Assembly: GCA_031547305.1 (NCBI GenBank)
Contig: JAVBSC010000007.1
Location: forward strand, 1-64,000
From: JAVBSC01 sp031547305
GTDB taxonomy: Bacteria > Desulfobacterota > Desulfovibrionia > Desulfovibrionales > Desulfovibrionaceae
Reading direction: 5' to 3'
DNA length: 64,000 nucleotides
Position numbers and translations under genes: made by a program. Of the stretch, positions 26,955 to 35,310 are shown piece by piece (within the stretch, counting starts at the first letter, position 1; the number at the start of each line of letters is the position of its first letter). The notes beneath the pieces were generated by a model that had not been told where the DNA came from, did no database searches, and saw nothing but the letters and a program-made list of their open reading frames with translations.

Positions 26955-28403
26955 TCAGCCCAAAGACTCAGCGGAGCCGCCGCGTTCAATGATGGAAATG
27001 GCGCTCATGAGCTGGCGGCCGTATGATGTTTCGCGGCTCATTTCACGCTCCAGGGACGTAATGCCCTTTATGACCGTGGAGTGGCTGCGTTTGAAGTGCA
27101 GGCCTATTTCCTCCAGGGAAAGCCGGGTATGTTTGCGGGCCAGGTAATAGGCGGTGTTGCGCGCTCCGACGTATTCCCGTTTGCGGCTTTTGGAGTTGAG
27201 TTCCGCCTGGGATATGGAAAACAGCCGGCAGATCTGGCGGATGATATCCTCCAGGCTAAGGTCCGGCTGCTGGGCGGCGTAATTGGTGATCGCCTCCATG
27301 GCCAGGCGCAGATCTATGCCGCGATTGAGCAGTTTGGCCTTAAGGATAAGGTTTTGCAGGCAACTTTCAATGATCCGGATATCCGAACGCAAATTTTCGG
27401 CCAGAAAATCCTCCACATCTTCCGGCAGCAGCACCTGGTGCACGGAAGCCTTGCTGTGCACGATGCGCTTTCTGGTTTCGCGATCCGGCTGGTCTATGGA
27501 TGCGATTAAGCCTGAATGGAAGTGCGAGGCCAGTTGTTCGTCCAGGTTGCGCAAATCGCGCGGGGCAAATGAACTGGAAAAAACCACCCGGCCGCCCCTA
27601 TCCAGCAAGGCCTTGATGGTGGCCAGAAGCTCGGCCTGCATTTTTTCCTTGCCCTGCATGAAATGCACGTCTTCCAGCAGCAGTACGTCCGCCTGACGGT
27701 AACGGGCCTTGAAACGCTCCGGTTCATGCGCGCGCAAGGACAGGTAAAAGCGCGAGGAAAACTCCTCGGCGGAAAGATATTCGATTCTGGGGGCGCTCAG
27801 GTTGGAAGCCTGGCCCAGGGCCGCGCCGGCCGCCTGCATCAGATGGGTTTTGCCCAGACCGGCGGAGGAGCACATGAACAGGACGTCCGCGCCCCGGCCT
27901 TCACCGGCCTGGCGGCACATTCCGCGCGCGGCGGCGTAAGCAAGCTCGTTGCAGGGGCCTACGACAAATTCCTCAAAATTGAAACGCCACTGTCGCAATT
28001 GCCGAGGCGCTTCCGCGTAGCCCAGGGGCAATTCGGACTGCACCGTCTGGCGCGGCCGGGCCAGTGCCGGAACCGGCGGCCTTTCCCCGGCTAAAGACGC
28101 GCTTTTCGCGGGAGCGGGAGCCGGCTGCCCGCCGGAGGCGGACACGGGCAACCCGGAGCATTTCTCCGGCAGAGCGCCGCTTATGCACAGAACCGGCGTA
28201 TAGCCCAAAACTTCGGACGCGGCCGCGCTTATGGCGTTGGAAAAACGCATACGCACAAAACCGGCCACAAAGTCGTTCAAGGCCGTCAGGCGCAGGGTAT
28301 CCCCATCCAGCCTGGCGCTGAGGGGAGCTATCCACACCTTGAATTGCCCTTCTTCCAGCTTATTCTGAAGAATCGGCGTAATCTGGCCCCAAACGTTTTC
28401 CAT
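26955..28403 (-). CDS. dnaA: Chromosomal replication initiator DnaA, atypical
   Basis: The 482-residue protein has DnaA domain I (about 1-75), a Pro/Ala linker, the AAA+ domain (140-355) and a helix-turn-helix domain IV. It binds origin DNA and opens it with ATP. Several positions differ from the usual consensus. The P-loop is CSSAGLGKTH (177-187), lacking the first Gly. Walker B is LLLEDVHF, not LLIDDIHF. The domain IV signature, normally RDHTTV, reads RSHSTV (439-444); the Asp and the first Thr read bases of the DnaA box in E. coli. Desulfovibrionales are known to carry a second dnaA gene, and this may be that paralogue. dnaN and gyrB are not adjacent. Confidence 0.88.
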   Translation of the reverse strand: MENVWGQITPILQNKLEEGQFKVWIAPLSARLDGDTLRLTALNDFVAGFVRMRFSNAISAAASEVLGYTPVLCISGALPEKCSGLPVSASGGQPAPAPAKSASLAGERPPVPALARPRQTVQSELPLGYAEAPRQLRQWRFNFEEFVVGPCNELAYAAARGMCRQAGEGRGADVLFMCSSAGLGKTHLMQAAGAALGQASNLSAPRIEYLSAEEFSSRFYLSLRAHEPERFKARYRQADVLLLEDVHFMQGKEKMQAELLATIKALLDRGGRVVFSSSFAPRDLRNLDEQLASHFHSGLIASIDQPDRETRKRIVHSKASVHQVLLPEDVEDFLAENLRSDIRIIESCLQNLILKAKLLNRGIDLRLAMEAITNYAAQQPDLSLEDIIRQICRLFSISQAELNSKSRKREYVGARNTAYYLARKHTRLSLEEIGLHFKRSHSTVIKGITSLEREMSRETSYGRQLMSAISIIERGGSAESLG

Positions 28404-28765
28404 GCGCGTGTTTTACCCGTACTCCCCTCCCGACACAATCCGCCTTTTCACGGCCTGCCACGGCCGGAAGGAGCAGGGTTCTTCACAACCAAAATCTACA
28501 TATAACGCCTTAAACTTATTGCATTTTATCTAATTATACGGTCTTTGCTGGGCAGCCCTAAAGCATTGTTCGGCAAGGGCTTTACCAAGTCTGAAAATTT
28601 TTCTCACCAGACAGTCAGAAAGTTATCAACAGCGTGTCACCATATAAACTGCAAAAAACTCAATTTTACTTCAAAATTCTTACACAGGTGGTTTATATTG
28701 TCTTTTTTTGTTAAAAAATTTCCGAAAAAAAATCGACCATGGAATATCAAATTGTTATCCGCAGT
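28404..28765. other. AT-rich region upstream of dnaA, candidate replication origin
   Basis: About 360 bases, strongly AT-rich from 28500 to 28760, between dnaA and a convergently placed regulator. Two near-perfect DnaA boxes lie on the plus strand: TTATCAACA at 28623-28631 and TTATCCGCA at 28755-28763, each one base from TTATCCACA. Runs of A and T between them could be an unwinding element. Only two boxes are evident, so this could simply be an autoregulated dnaA promoter. Confidence 0.4.
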
Positions 28766-30430
28766 TCAGCTTTGCCGTACCGGAGCGGGCGCCCCGCCGC
28801 CTCGCGTCATGCCCGCCCCCCCCATGCCGGGCGTGCCGTTTTCGCGATGGCCGCCTTGCGGCGGAGGCGGCACATCGCCCCTCTGGATGCCCAGTTTTTT
28901 CATTCGTGATTCAAGCGTTTTCGGATTGACATCCAGTATGGAAGCAGCCCCCTTTTTACCGCTGACGCGCCAGCGAGTATGCTGCAAGACTTCAAGGATA
29001 TGTCTGCGTTCCATCTCCTGTAATGTCAACGGGATTTCAGATTTGCAACAGGAATCTTCGGAATATTCGGAAATTTTTATTCTCAGAACAGGTCCCTGTG
29101 CAAGGATGACGGAGCGTTCAATGATATTGCGCAACTCCCGGATATTTCCAGGCCAGTTATAATTCACCAGATGCGCAATATCGCTCGATGAAATACCTGT
29201 AATATTTTTATTTAACCGTTTGGCAAAAAATTTTGCATAATATTCTATTAAAATAGGTATATCCACCTTCCGCATGCGAAGAGGAGGGATAGAAATGGGG
29301 AAGACATTCAGCCGATAATATAAATCCTCGCGAAAAGATCCGTTTCTTACATCTTCCGCCAGGGTGCGATTAGTCGCCGCTATAACCCGGACATTAACAT
29401 TAATGGTTTTGTAAGAGCCAAGCCGCTCAAATTGTCCTTCCTCAAGCATTCTGAGCAATTTTGTCTGGACATTTAATGGGAGTTCGCCAATTTCATCAAG
29501 AAAAAGCGTGGAGCCATCCGCTATTTCAAGGCGGCCAAGCTGTTTTGCAACGGCGCCGGTAAACGCGCCTTTTTCGTGCCCGAACAATTCATTCTCAATA
29601 ATAGATGGGGGCAAGCCGCCGCAATCAATACGCACCAACAGCTTATTTTTTCTTGAACTACCTTCATGGATGGCTCGGGCGATTAATTCTTTTCCCGTTC
29701 CGGTTTCCCCCAAAATAAGCACTGTGGAATCTGTTTGCGCTACTTTATTGACCTGCTCTATTACCTTCCGCATCGCATCGCTCTGGCCGATGATTTGCCT
29801 ACAGCCTCCAATGGCCCGTATCTCCTCTTGTAGAGATATGTTTTCAACAGCAAGTTTATCCTGGAGTTCTTGAATTTCTTTAATAGCCTGCTTCAGTTGT
29901 GCCTCATTATTTCTTCTTTGCAAAGCATTGGCCAGAATTATGCTCATGACTGACAATTGGTTGAGCATATTTTTTGGAATGGATTGCTTGATGTCAAAAG
30001 CTCCGAATGAAAGCGATCCGATTATGTTGCCGCCCACCACAATGGGAATGAATATGATCTTCTTAATGTTGATCCGTTTGAAAAATTTTTTATCCTCTTC
30101 CGCCTCATCCGCCATTTCGTCTATGTTCTCGATAAATAGCGGCTTTTGGGTTTTATGTATTGTGCCATATACCCAGGGAAAATCGGAAACACAGTAGTCG
30201 GTGTGAAATTTGCTGCCATCTCGCGCCCAGCAATGGGTGCCCCGAAAACGCCCGTCCGTATCCGGAAGATTCAAGAGCGTTCCTCGATCGAAATTGATGA
30301 ATTTAGCAAGCCGCTCAAGGGCCCACTCAATATTCTCATCGACCTGCTCGGCGGGTAAATTGACAAAACTCGCGCCCATACTGGCTATTAAGTCTTCAAC
30401 CTTATGGAGATCAGAATAATTGTCTTCCAT
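28766..30430 (-). CDS. Sigma54-dependent transcriptional activator (GAF, AAA+, Fis-type HTH)
   Basis: The 554-residue protein has an N-terminal GAF domain (about 25-170), a coiled coil (175-205), the sigma54 interaction domain with Walker A GETGTGKE (241-248), the GAFTGA loop (288-293) and Walker B TLFLDEIGE (308-316), and a C-terminal Fis-type helix-turn-helix (about 480-525). The last 35 residues are Gly/Pro-rich and vary from family norms. The layout is that of FhlA/NorR-type activators that sense a small ligand. It is the likely regulator of the block to its right, where a sigma54 promoter precedes the MFS gene. Its DNA is more AT-rich than neighbouring core genes. Confidence 0.92.
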   Translation of the reverse strand: MEDNYSDLHKVEDLIASMGASFVNLPAEQVDENIEWALERLAKFINFDRGTLLNLPDTDGRFRGTHCWARDGSKFHTDYCVSDFPWVYGTIHKTQKPLFIENIDEMADEAEEDKKFFKRINIKKIIFIPIVVGGNIIGSLSFGAFDIKQSIPKNMLNQLSVMSIILANALQRRNNEAQLKQAIKEIQELQDKLAVENISLQEEIRAIGGCRQIIGQSDAMRKVIEQVNKVAQTDSTVLILGETGTGKELIARAIHEGSSRKNKLLVRIDCGGLPPSIIENELFGHEKGAFTGAVAKQLGRLEIADGSTLFLDEIGELPLNVQTKLLRMLEEGQFERLGSYKTINVNVRVIAATNRTLAEDVRNGSFREDLYYRLNVFPISIPPLRMRKVDIPILIEYYAKFFAKRLNKNITGISSSDIAHLVNYNWPGNIRELRNIIERSVILAQGPVLRIKISEYSEDSCCKSEIPLTLQEMERRHILEVLQHTRWRVSGKKGAASILDVNPKTLESRMKKLGIQRGDVPPPPQGGHRENGTPGMGGAGMTRGGGAPAPVRQS

Positions 30431-30450
30431 TTTTTCCTCATCAGAGCGGA

Positions 30451-30520
30451 TTAACTTTTAGACGCTCGCTCCGGCGCTTAACGGCGAAACAAGTTTCGCC
30501 CGCGCCTGCGCGACAGGCGA
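30451..30520. repeat. Interspersed intergenic repeat family B, copy 1
   Basis: Shares TTAACTTT, a CGCTCGC block, AACGGCGAA, CAAGTTTCGCC and GCGCCTG in the same order with 36910-36976. The centre GGCGAAAC-AA-GTTTCGCC is a perfect palindrome. It lies just upstream of the sigma54 activator gene. Confidence 0.65.
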
Positions 30521-30861
30521 CGGTCCCCACCGCTGGGGCAAACAAGCGCGCCGGCAAGGCGGCCAAACTTTTTGGCGCCGCTTTCATGCCGAATTAAAAG
30601 CCGGCAATATATCCAAGCGAACGCTATGCTTCCCACGTCCATATAGCGGATACCTCAATGGAATGCGAGATCCGCCTGGAACATCTATATCTGAGGAGCG
30701 AAAACGCCGACGATTCAAGTGCCCTGCCGCTCATGCGGAAAAACAGCTATGATTTTTTTAATATGCTTTGGCTTGACTGCGCAAAATCATCATTCTGCAC
30801 ATAAGCAACACCAGCATGAGATGGCCGGCTAAGCGTGGTTTACCGGCAAAAAACCGAAGAT

Positions 30862-31023
30862 CTAAACAGAAGGACCGTGCGCGCCGGAAAAAATTAGAGC
30901 GGATTGGCGCAGGCTGGCTTTGCCCGGCGTTAAGCGGCAATCTTTGGAGATGTTGCCGGGTTCGGCGGCGAGGTTAAGAAGTCCGGTCTTGTGTTTGATG
31001 ACATTTTGATTGAAACTTTCCAT
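30862..31023 (-). pseudogene. IS481-type transposase remnant (N-terminal stub)
   Basis: From the ATG at 31023 the minus strand encodes 53 residues beginning MESF and NQNVIKHKTGLLNLAAE, then PGNISKDC. This is the characteristic helix-turn-helix start of IS481-family transposases. After about 30 residues the match ends and a stop follows, so nearly all of the transposase is gone. The DNA just upstream of the start, to about 31135, resembles the terminal region of such elements (a GTGTCG segment followed by an inverted partner near 31062). The element separates the activator gene from the thioredoxin reductase gene. Confidence 0.6.
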
Positions 31024-31411
31024 GATGATTCTCCGTGGGCGCTGTGCCGGGTTGATAGTGTCGCTGCACTTCCATCAAACCGGAGAGCCCCTCGTGCTTC
31101 AAGGGGTAACTGCCAGATCAAATCGACACTAATTCGGCTATGCGCAGACGCCCCGCGTCCGCGCCTGCCCCCAGGCGTGCTCCGTGGCCTTGCCGCTGCC
31201 GTATTCCCGGCGTATGCCCCCGGCGCGCGGCCAACCGCGGCCTCTCTCAGGATTTTCATGCGCTGGCGCCCATGCCTGAAGTTCTTCCATGCCGCCGCCC
31301 CCCCTGCCCCTTTGGCCGGCACAACTTCAATTTCGATTCGCAATATTGTGCGGCGGGTTTGCGCATGCCTGAACCGCCGCAACAGATGCCAGCCAAAATT
31401 TCAAGTCAATT

Positions 31412-32623
31412 TTATTTCAACTGGGCAATCAAATCATTCCGCTGCATTGTGCAAGTCAAATATTTAATGTCCGCTTTTGCATTCAACAGCAAAAGCGCCG
31501 GAATATCCTGAACATTGTATTTATTGGCCAGCGTTTTTTTTGTCGCGATATCTATTTTTATGATATTATATTTTCCCTCCAGTTCTCTGTTGGCGTCTTC
31601 AAGCAGCGAACTGAACTCCAAACTGGAAGTATTTTTCGCGTCAAAAAATGCCAACAGCACGGGGCGGCTGCTCTTTTCCACGCCTGTCTTAAAATCTTCA
31701 AGTTCAGTTATGTATCTTTCCGCAGCGACAGCCGCTGTTGCGCCATCCCCAGCCGCGGTAACAACCTGGCGCAGATATTTTATCCTATTGTCGCCTATCG
31801 CATAAACTCCGTCAAAGTTCGTTTCCATCATTTCATTAACGGCTATATACCCATTACGCATGGTCAGCCCGCTGCCATCCAGGAATTTTGTGGAGGGAAT
31901 CATACCTACAAACATGAATACACCCTGGCATGGCAGGCTTGAAATTGCGCCTGTTTTCAAATTCTTGAGCTTTATGCCCTCCACGTTTTCATGCCCCGTA
32001 ATTTCCTGCACTGTTGAATTCCAGACAAATTCCATTTTTTCATGGCGCAAAGCTTTTTCAGCGCTTAGCTTGTTGCAGTCTAAAACCCCTTTGTCGTGCA
32101 GAACAATTGTGGTGACCTTTTTTGCGAATTTCGCTATAAACATGCCTTCTTCGATTGCTTGATCGCCGCTGCCCACCACAACAACATCTTCGCCTTCAAA
32201 TGACTCCGCATCGCACGTGGCGCAATAGGCCACGCCATTGCCGGCGAACTCCTTTTCTCCGGGTATTCCAAGAAATCTGGGCTCGGTGCCGCAGGCTATA
32301 ATAACCGCCATAGCGTGGAATTCTTTACCCTTCTTGGTTGTTATCCATTTTTTTTCTTTAGAAAAATCAACTCCCGCTACCGTATCTTTTAAAAATTCCA
32401 CACCAAACTCTTTGGCATGGTTTTCGAAGTTCTTCATCAGGTCCGGACCGGATATATTAGCAATGCCTGGCCAATTGGCGATTTCCCTTGTTGTATGCGC
32501 TTTGCCGCCAAGAAGTCCCTTATTGATCACCAGCGTCTTAATTTTTGCCCTTCCACCATATATTGCAGCGGCAAGCCCGCCTGGACCTCCGCCGATGATG
32601 ACTAGATCATAATCGCTTGACAT
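31412..32623 (-). CDS. Thioredoxin reductase fused to a CxxC-less thioredoxin-like domain
   Basis: The 403-residue protein has the FAD-binding GGGPGG at 11-16, the redox-active CATC (Cys134, Cys137), an NADPH domain with VVGSGDQAIEEG and the second FAD motif YAIGDNR. After about residue 305, where ordinary TrxB ends, roughly 95 residues follow with a thioredoxin-like pattern (PVLLAFFDAKNTSS, then YNVQDIPALLLL) in which the CxxC is absent. The extension may bind the partner thioredoxin or a client. AGGAGCC precedes the ATG; the thioredoxin gene starts just upstream in the same direction. Confidence 0.9.
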   Translation of the reverse strand: MSSDYDLVIIGGGPGGLAAAIYGGRAKIKTLVINKGLLGGKAHTTREIANWPGIANISGPDLMKNFENHAKEFGVEFLKDTVAGVDFSKEKKWITTKKGKEFHAMAVIIACGTEPRFLGIPGEKEFAGNGVAYCATCDAESFEGEDVVVVGSGDQAIEEGMFIAKFAKKVTTIVLHDKGVLDCNKLSAEKALRHEKMEFVWNSTVQEITGHENVEGIKLKNLKTGAISSLPCQGVFMFVGMIPSTKFLDGSGLTMRNGYIAVNEMMETNFDGVYAIGDNRIKYLRQVVTAAGDGATAAVAAERYITELEDFKTGVEKSSRPVLLAFFDAKNTSSLEFSSLLEDANRELEGKYNIIKIDIATKKTLANKYNVQDIPALLLLNAKADIKYLTCTMQRNDLIAQLK

Positions 32624-32638
32624 TGTAATGGCTCCTGA

Positions 32639-32971
32639 TCAGGAGAATATTTTATTAATGCTGTTTTCAATATCTTCTTCTTCAACAAGTCCGGCCAATT
32701 TTGCGTGGTACTCGCCTTTATTGAAAAATAAAATTTGCGGTATGCTTTTGAATGAAAAACTATGGAATAATTGTTTTTGCTCTTCAACATCCACTGCATA
32801 AAATGAACATTTTTCTCTGTGGTTTGCCTCCATATCCTCGAGGACAGGCACAACCTCTTCGCATACGTGGCATGTTTTTCTCATAAATATCACAAGGCAA
32901 GGCTCTTCATTTGTATATACAGTGGCTTCAAATTCTTCTGTGGTGAGCTTTTTCAACTTTGTATCAATCAC
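32639..32971 (-). CDS. Thioredoxin-family protein with CHVC active site
   Basis: The 110-residue protein has a thioredoxin fold with the redox pair Cys34 and Cys37 in RKTCHVCEEV and the cis-proline loop SIPQILFF. The active site CHVC, not the usual CGPC, suggests an altered redox potential or a specific partner. It starts at a GTG preceded by AAGGAGTC. Fifteen bases separate it from the thioredoxin reductase, so the two form a redox couple. Confidence 0.88.
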   Translation of the reverse strand: MIDTKLKKLTTEEFEATVYTNEEPCLVIFMRKTCHVCEEVVPVLEDMEANHREKCSFYAVDVEEQKQLFHSFSFKSIPQILFFNKGEYHAKLAGLVEEEDIENSINKIFS

Positions 32972-33022
32972 CGTGCGACTCCTTATATATTCATGATATT
33001 GCCGGGCTGTTCATTGAATTGA

Positions 33023-33058
33023 GAGTCTCCTCTGTTTGTGAATGCCCGGAGGAGACTC
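33023..33058. repeat. 10-bp stem-loop between the phosphatase-fold and thioredoxin genes
   Basis: GAGTCTCCTC and GAGGAGACTC are exact complements around a 16-base loop. There is no T-run. It may partly end the transcript or stabilise the processed message. Confidence 0.5.
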
Positions 33059-33094
33059 CCAATTATTCGGCGTCGTTTATCCCATAAGCCCAGG

Positions 33095-35125
33095 CTAGAA
33101 TTCTTCTTCAAAAATCTGGTATACCGGCGCTCCCTCGCACTGTTTCGGGAATCGTACGCCACCCAGCGCGGCAAGCGTCGGAGCCACATCAATTTCTCTT
33201 ATGACGCGGCTTGTCTTGAAGTTCTTTTTTATTCCCTTGCCGGCGGCGATGAAGATCGGGGACACCGAGGTGCCGGCCTCGCCCTGGGACGTGGAAAGGC
33301 TGTCGGCATGATCCCACTGGTAGCCTTCCGCCAGGAAGTAGACGATATCGCCAGATTCCGGGCCTCCCAGGCCAAAGTGCACGGCATCCTTGTTGCGCAC
33401 GGCCAAGGCGATCACGCGCTTTCCGGTCCTGGGGTGGCGGTAGCCGTAAAGGCGGGTGATTATATCTTCCTCAACTTCATACTTGTCCTTCGGGTCCACA
33501 ATGCCATGCTCATCCCGCCCCTTAAGGTTGACATAAATATGCGTTTCCCGTTGCGCGATGGCCAGCGTATTCTCCCAGTCGATCTCGGGCAACCCGTTGC
33601 CCTTTTCATCACGCTTAACTTTGGTCAGGCCGAGTTCTTCCATAAAGCCGACGCTTATGCCAAGCACATCGCCCATCAAGAGGAAATCATGCTTGGAGCA
33701 GACCTGGGCGTGGTCGGAAGTGATAATGATCGTCCACCCTTCATCCAGGTATTTCAAGAAGTTGCTGAGATACCAGTCCGCCTGGATGTAGAGATCTTCC
33801 ATGAACTTGCAATACTTTTCGGGCGGCAGCTTGTTATATCCCTTATCCGTCATGTAACGGATGAACATGTGCTCCTGAAGGTCAATGCTGTGGAAGTGCG
33901 AAATCACCACCTCTATGCCGTGGTTGTCAACCAGATCCGTGATGGCTTTCGCCTGCCATTTGGCGTTGACATACCAGTTGTTCAACATAATATCGTTGAT
34001 CAGCTCCTCACTCTGCTGGCCGAGCATGGAGGTGGGGGGCGCATACCCGGCGCTTTTTACAATCCAGTCCTGCATCTTTGCCGGAGAGAGGCACTTGCTG
34101 ATGTCTTTTTCCATGGAGGCGGAAATGTAGATCCTTATATTGGACGCATCAGGCGCAAGTTCAAGAAGTTTCATATTGCGGACTACATTCACTTTTTTGT
34201 CGTCGCGGATGCCTTCGTCCTCAATACGGTCAACAAGCTTGCCAACCGTCAGAACCGCCAGCGGCTTGGTCTCTTTTTTGGATTTGTAAATAGCGACCCT
34301 GTCATACACGCCGCTTTCATTCTGGAGAACAAGGCATGGACGGCGAAGCAGTCCGCCGGACAGCAACATGACGATTTCTTTGGCGCCGGCGGGGGCGTTG
34401 GCCCAGTCCGTCGCGGGCTTGATTGGGGACTGCGCGACGTTGATGGGCAGGTCCGGAGTGGCGATGGCGCTGCCACGTTGCTTGTCCAGAACGATATTGC
34501 GGCTCTCCAGCGCCCCGGTGCCCGCGAGAATGTCGTACCCGTCGGAATCCACAATATCCATGCCGGTGATGGAGCAAGGGGTGACGGCGTTTTCACTCAT
34601 ATTCCTGAAAAACGTCGGCTCCTTTATACCCAGGCTGGCGCCCAACATCATTTCACCGTCGAACTGCCCGAAGCTCATGCCCACGGAGCCTGGGCTGGTG
34701 CCGTCCACCACATACAAATTCGGGCTTTGCGAGGTCGGGGGCCAAGCGCAGCCGGGCCAGTGCCAGACGAGCGTTTTTTTGCCCGCTTCAGCAAAACAAT
34801 CCCAAACGCGTTCAGCTTTGCAACTGGAGGAATCAAGGCTGTACCGGATCCAGTCCAGGCCTTTGGCGCTGGAAATGTCAAAACCCGTAATACCGTGCAC
34901 ATTGGCGTAGCACCCGGAGGCCAGGGTCGCCCACATGGGTGGAGTAACCGTGGGGTGCCCGCCCAAAAGAACAAGATCATCACGGCAAGAGCCGCGTTCA
35001 ATATATTTTTTCACATTCGGCATTTTGCCTTCAGCAACGTACTTCTTAGCCAGACGCGGATCAAAACCGTCAATACCCAGAACCATAATCTTTTCGGTAA
35101 TTGCGGGGCGTTTAGGCTTACTCAT
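33095..35125 (-). CDS. Alkaline phosphatase superfamily hydrolase (type I phosphodiesterase/nucleotide pyrophosphatase-like)
   Basis: The 676-residue protein has the metal-binding start VLGIDGFDPRLAKKY (Asp19), the nucleophile region HPTVTPPMWATLASG with Thr, and distal metal ligands in ISHFHSIDLQEH, IIITSDHAQ and WDHADS. That is the alkaline phosphatase fold used by phosphodiesterases, phosphonate hydrolases and sulfatases. No signal peptide is seen, so it should act in the cytosol. The insert of about 250 residues in the middle is not recognisable. AAGGAGAAGG precedes the ATG at 35125; the upstream extension is unsupported. Substrate unknown; the neighbouring MFS protein may import it. Confidence 0.82.
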   Translation of the reverse strand: MSKPKRPAITEKIMVLGIDGFDPRLAKKYVAEGKMPNVKKYIERGSCRDDLVLLGGHPTVTPPMWATLASGCYANVHGITGFDISSAKGLDWIRYSLDSSSCKAERVWDCFAEAGKKTLVWHWPGCAWPPTSQSPNLYVVDGTSPGSVGMSFGQFDGEMMLGASLGIKEPTFFRNMSENAVTPCSITGMDIVDSDGYDILAGTGALESRNIVLDKQRGSAIATPDLPINVAQSPIKPATDWANAPAGAKEIVMLLSGGLLRRPCLVLQNESGVYDRVAIYKSKKETKPLAVLTVGKLVDRIEDEGIRDDKKVNVVRNMKLLELAPDASNIRIYISASMEKDISKCLSPAKMQDWIVKSAGYAPPTSMLGQQSEELINDIMLNNWYVNAKWQAKAITDLVDNHGIEVVISHFHSIDLQEHMFIRYMTDKGYNKLPPEKYCKFMEDLYIQADWYLSNFLKYLDEGWTIIITSDHAQVCSKHDFLLMGDVLGISVGFMEELGLTKVKRDEKGNGLPEIDWENTLAIAQRETHIYVNLKGRDEHGIVDPKDKYEVEEDIITRLYGYRHPRTGKRVIALAVRNKDAVHFGLGGPESGDIVYFLAEGYQWDHADSLSTSQGEAGTSVSPIFIAAGKGIKKNFKTSRVIREIDVAPTLAALGGVRFPKQCEGAPVYQIFEEEF

Positions 35126-35310
35126 TATCCTTCTCCTTTTTAGGGGTTGAATTACGTCTCTTCTCCGTCGTTTGGCTCCAAGCCGCAGGAGCATATATTG
35201 GATGAGACAATATTTTCACTTCACTATATAAATTATATGGAGCGATCGTCAGCATATTCATTGCATAATTGCAAAGCAATACTGTTTATTTGGAATCATA
35301 TGCCGCATCA

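Larger units (their letters stand above)
30431..31411. other. About 1 kb of decayed, non-coding DNA
   Basis: No intact gene is supported. It contains a family B repeat and an IS481-type transposase stub, listed separately. A plus-strand frame of 48 codons from 30658 (containing SENADDSSALPLMRKNSYDF) is protein-like but unrecognised and has no ribosome site. The right part, 31140-31400, is GC-rich with open frames on both strands that match nothing I know. Confidence 0.5.

Noticed and set aside
30991..31467. 158-residue plus-strand frame
   Set aside because: It overlaps the IS481 stub and the end of the thioredoxin reductase gene on the other strand, and looks like nothing known.
33038..35143. 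701-residue plus-strand frame
   Set aside because: Exact antisense of the alkaline-phosphatase-fold gene. It reads as a low-information shadow with no domain or ribosome site.
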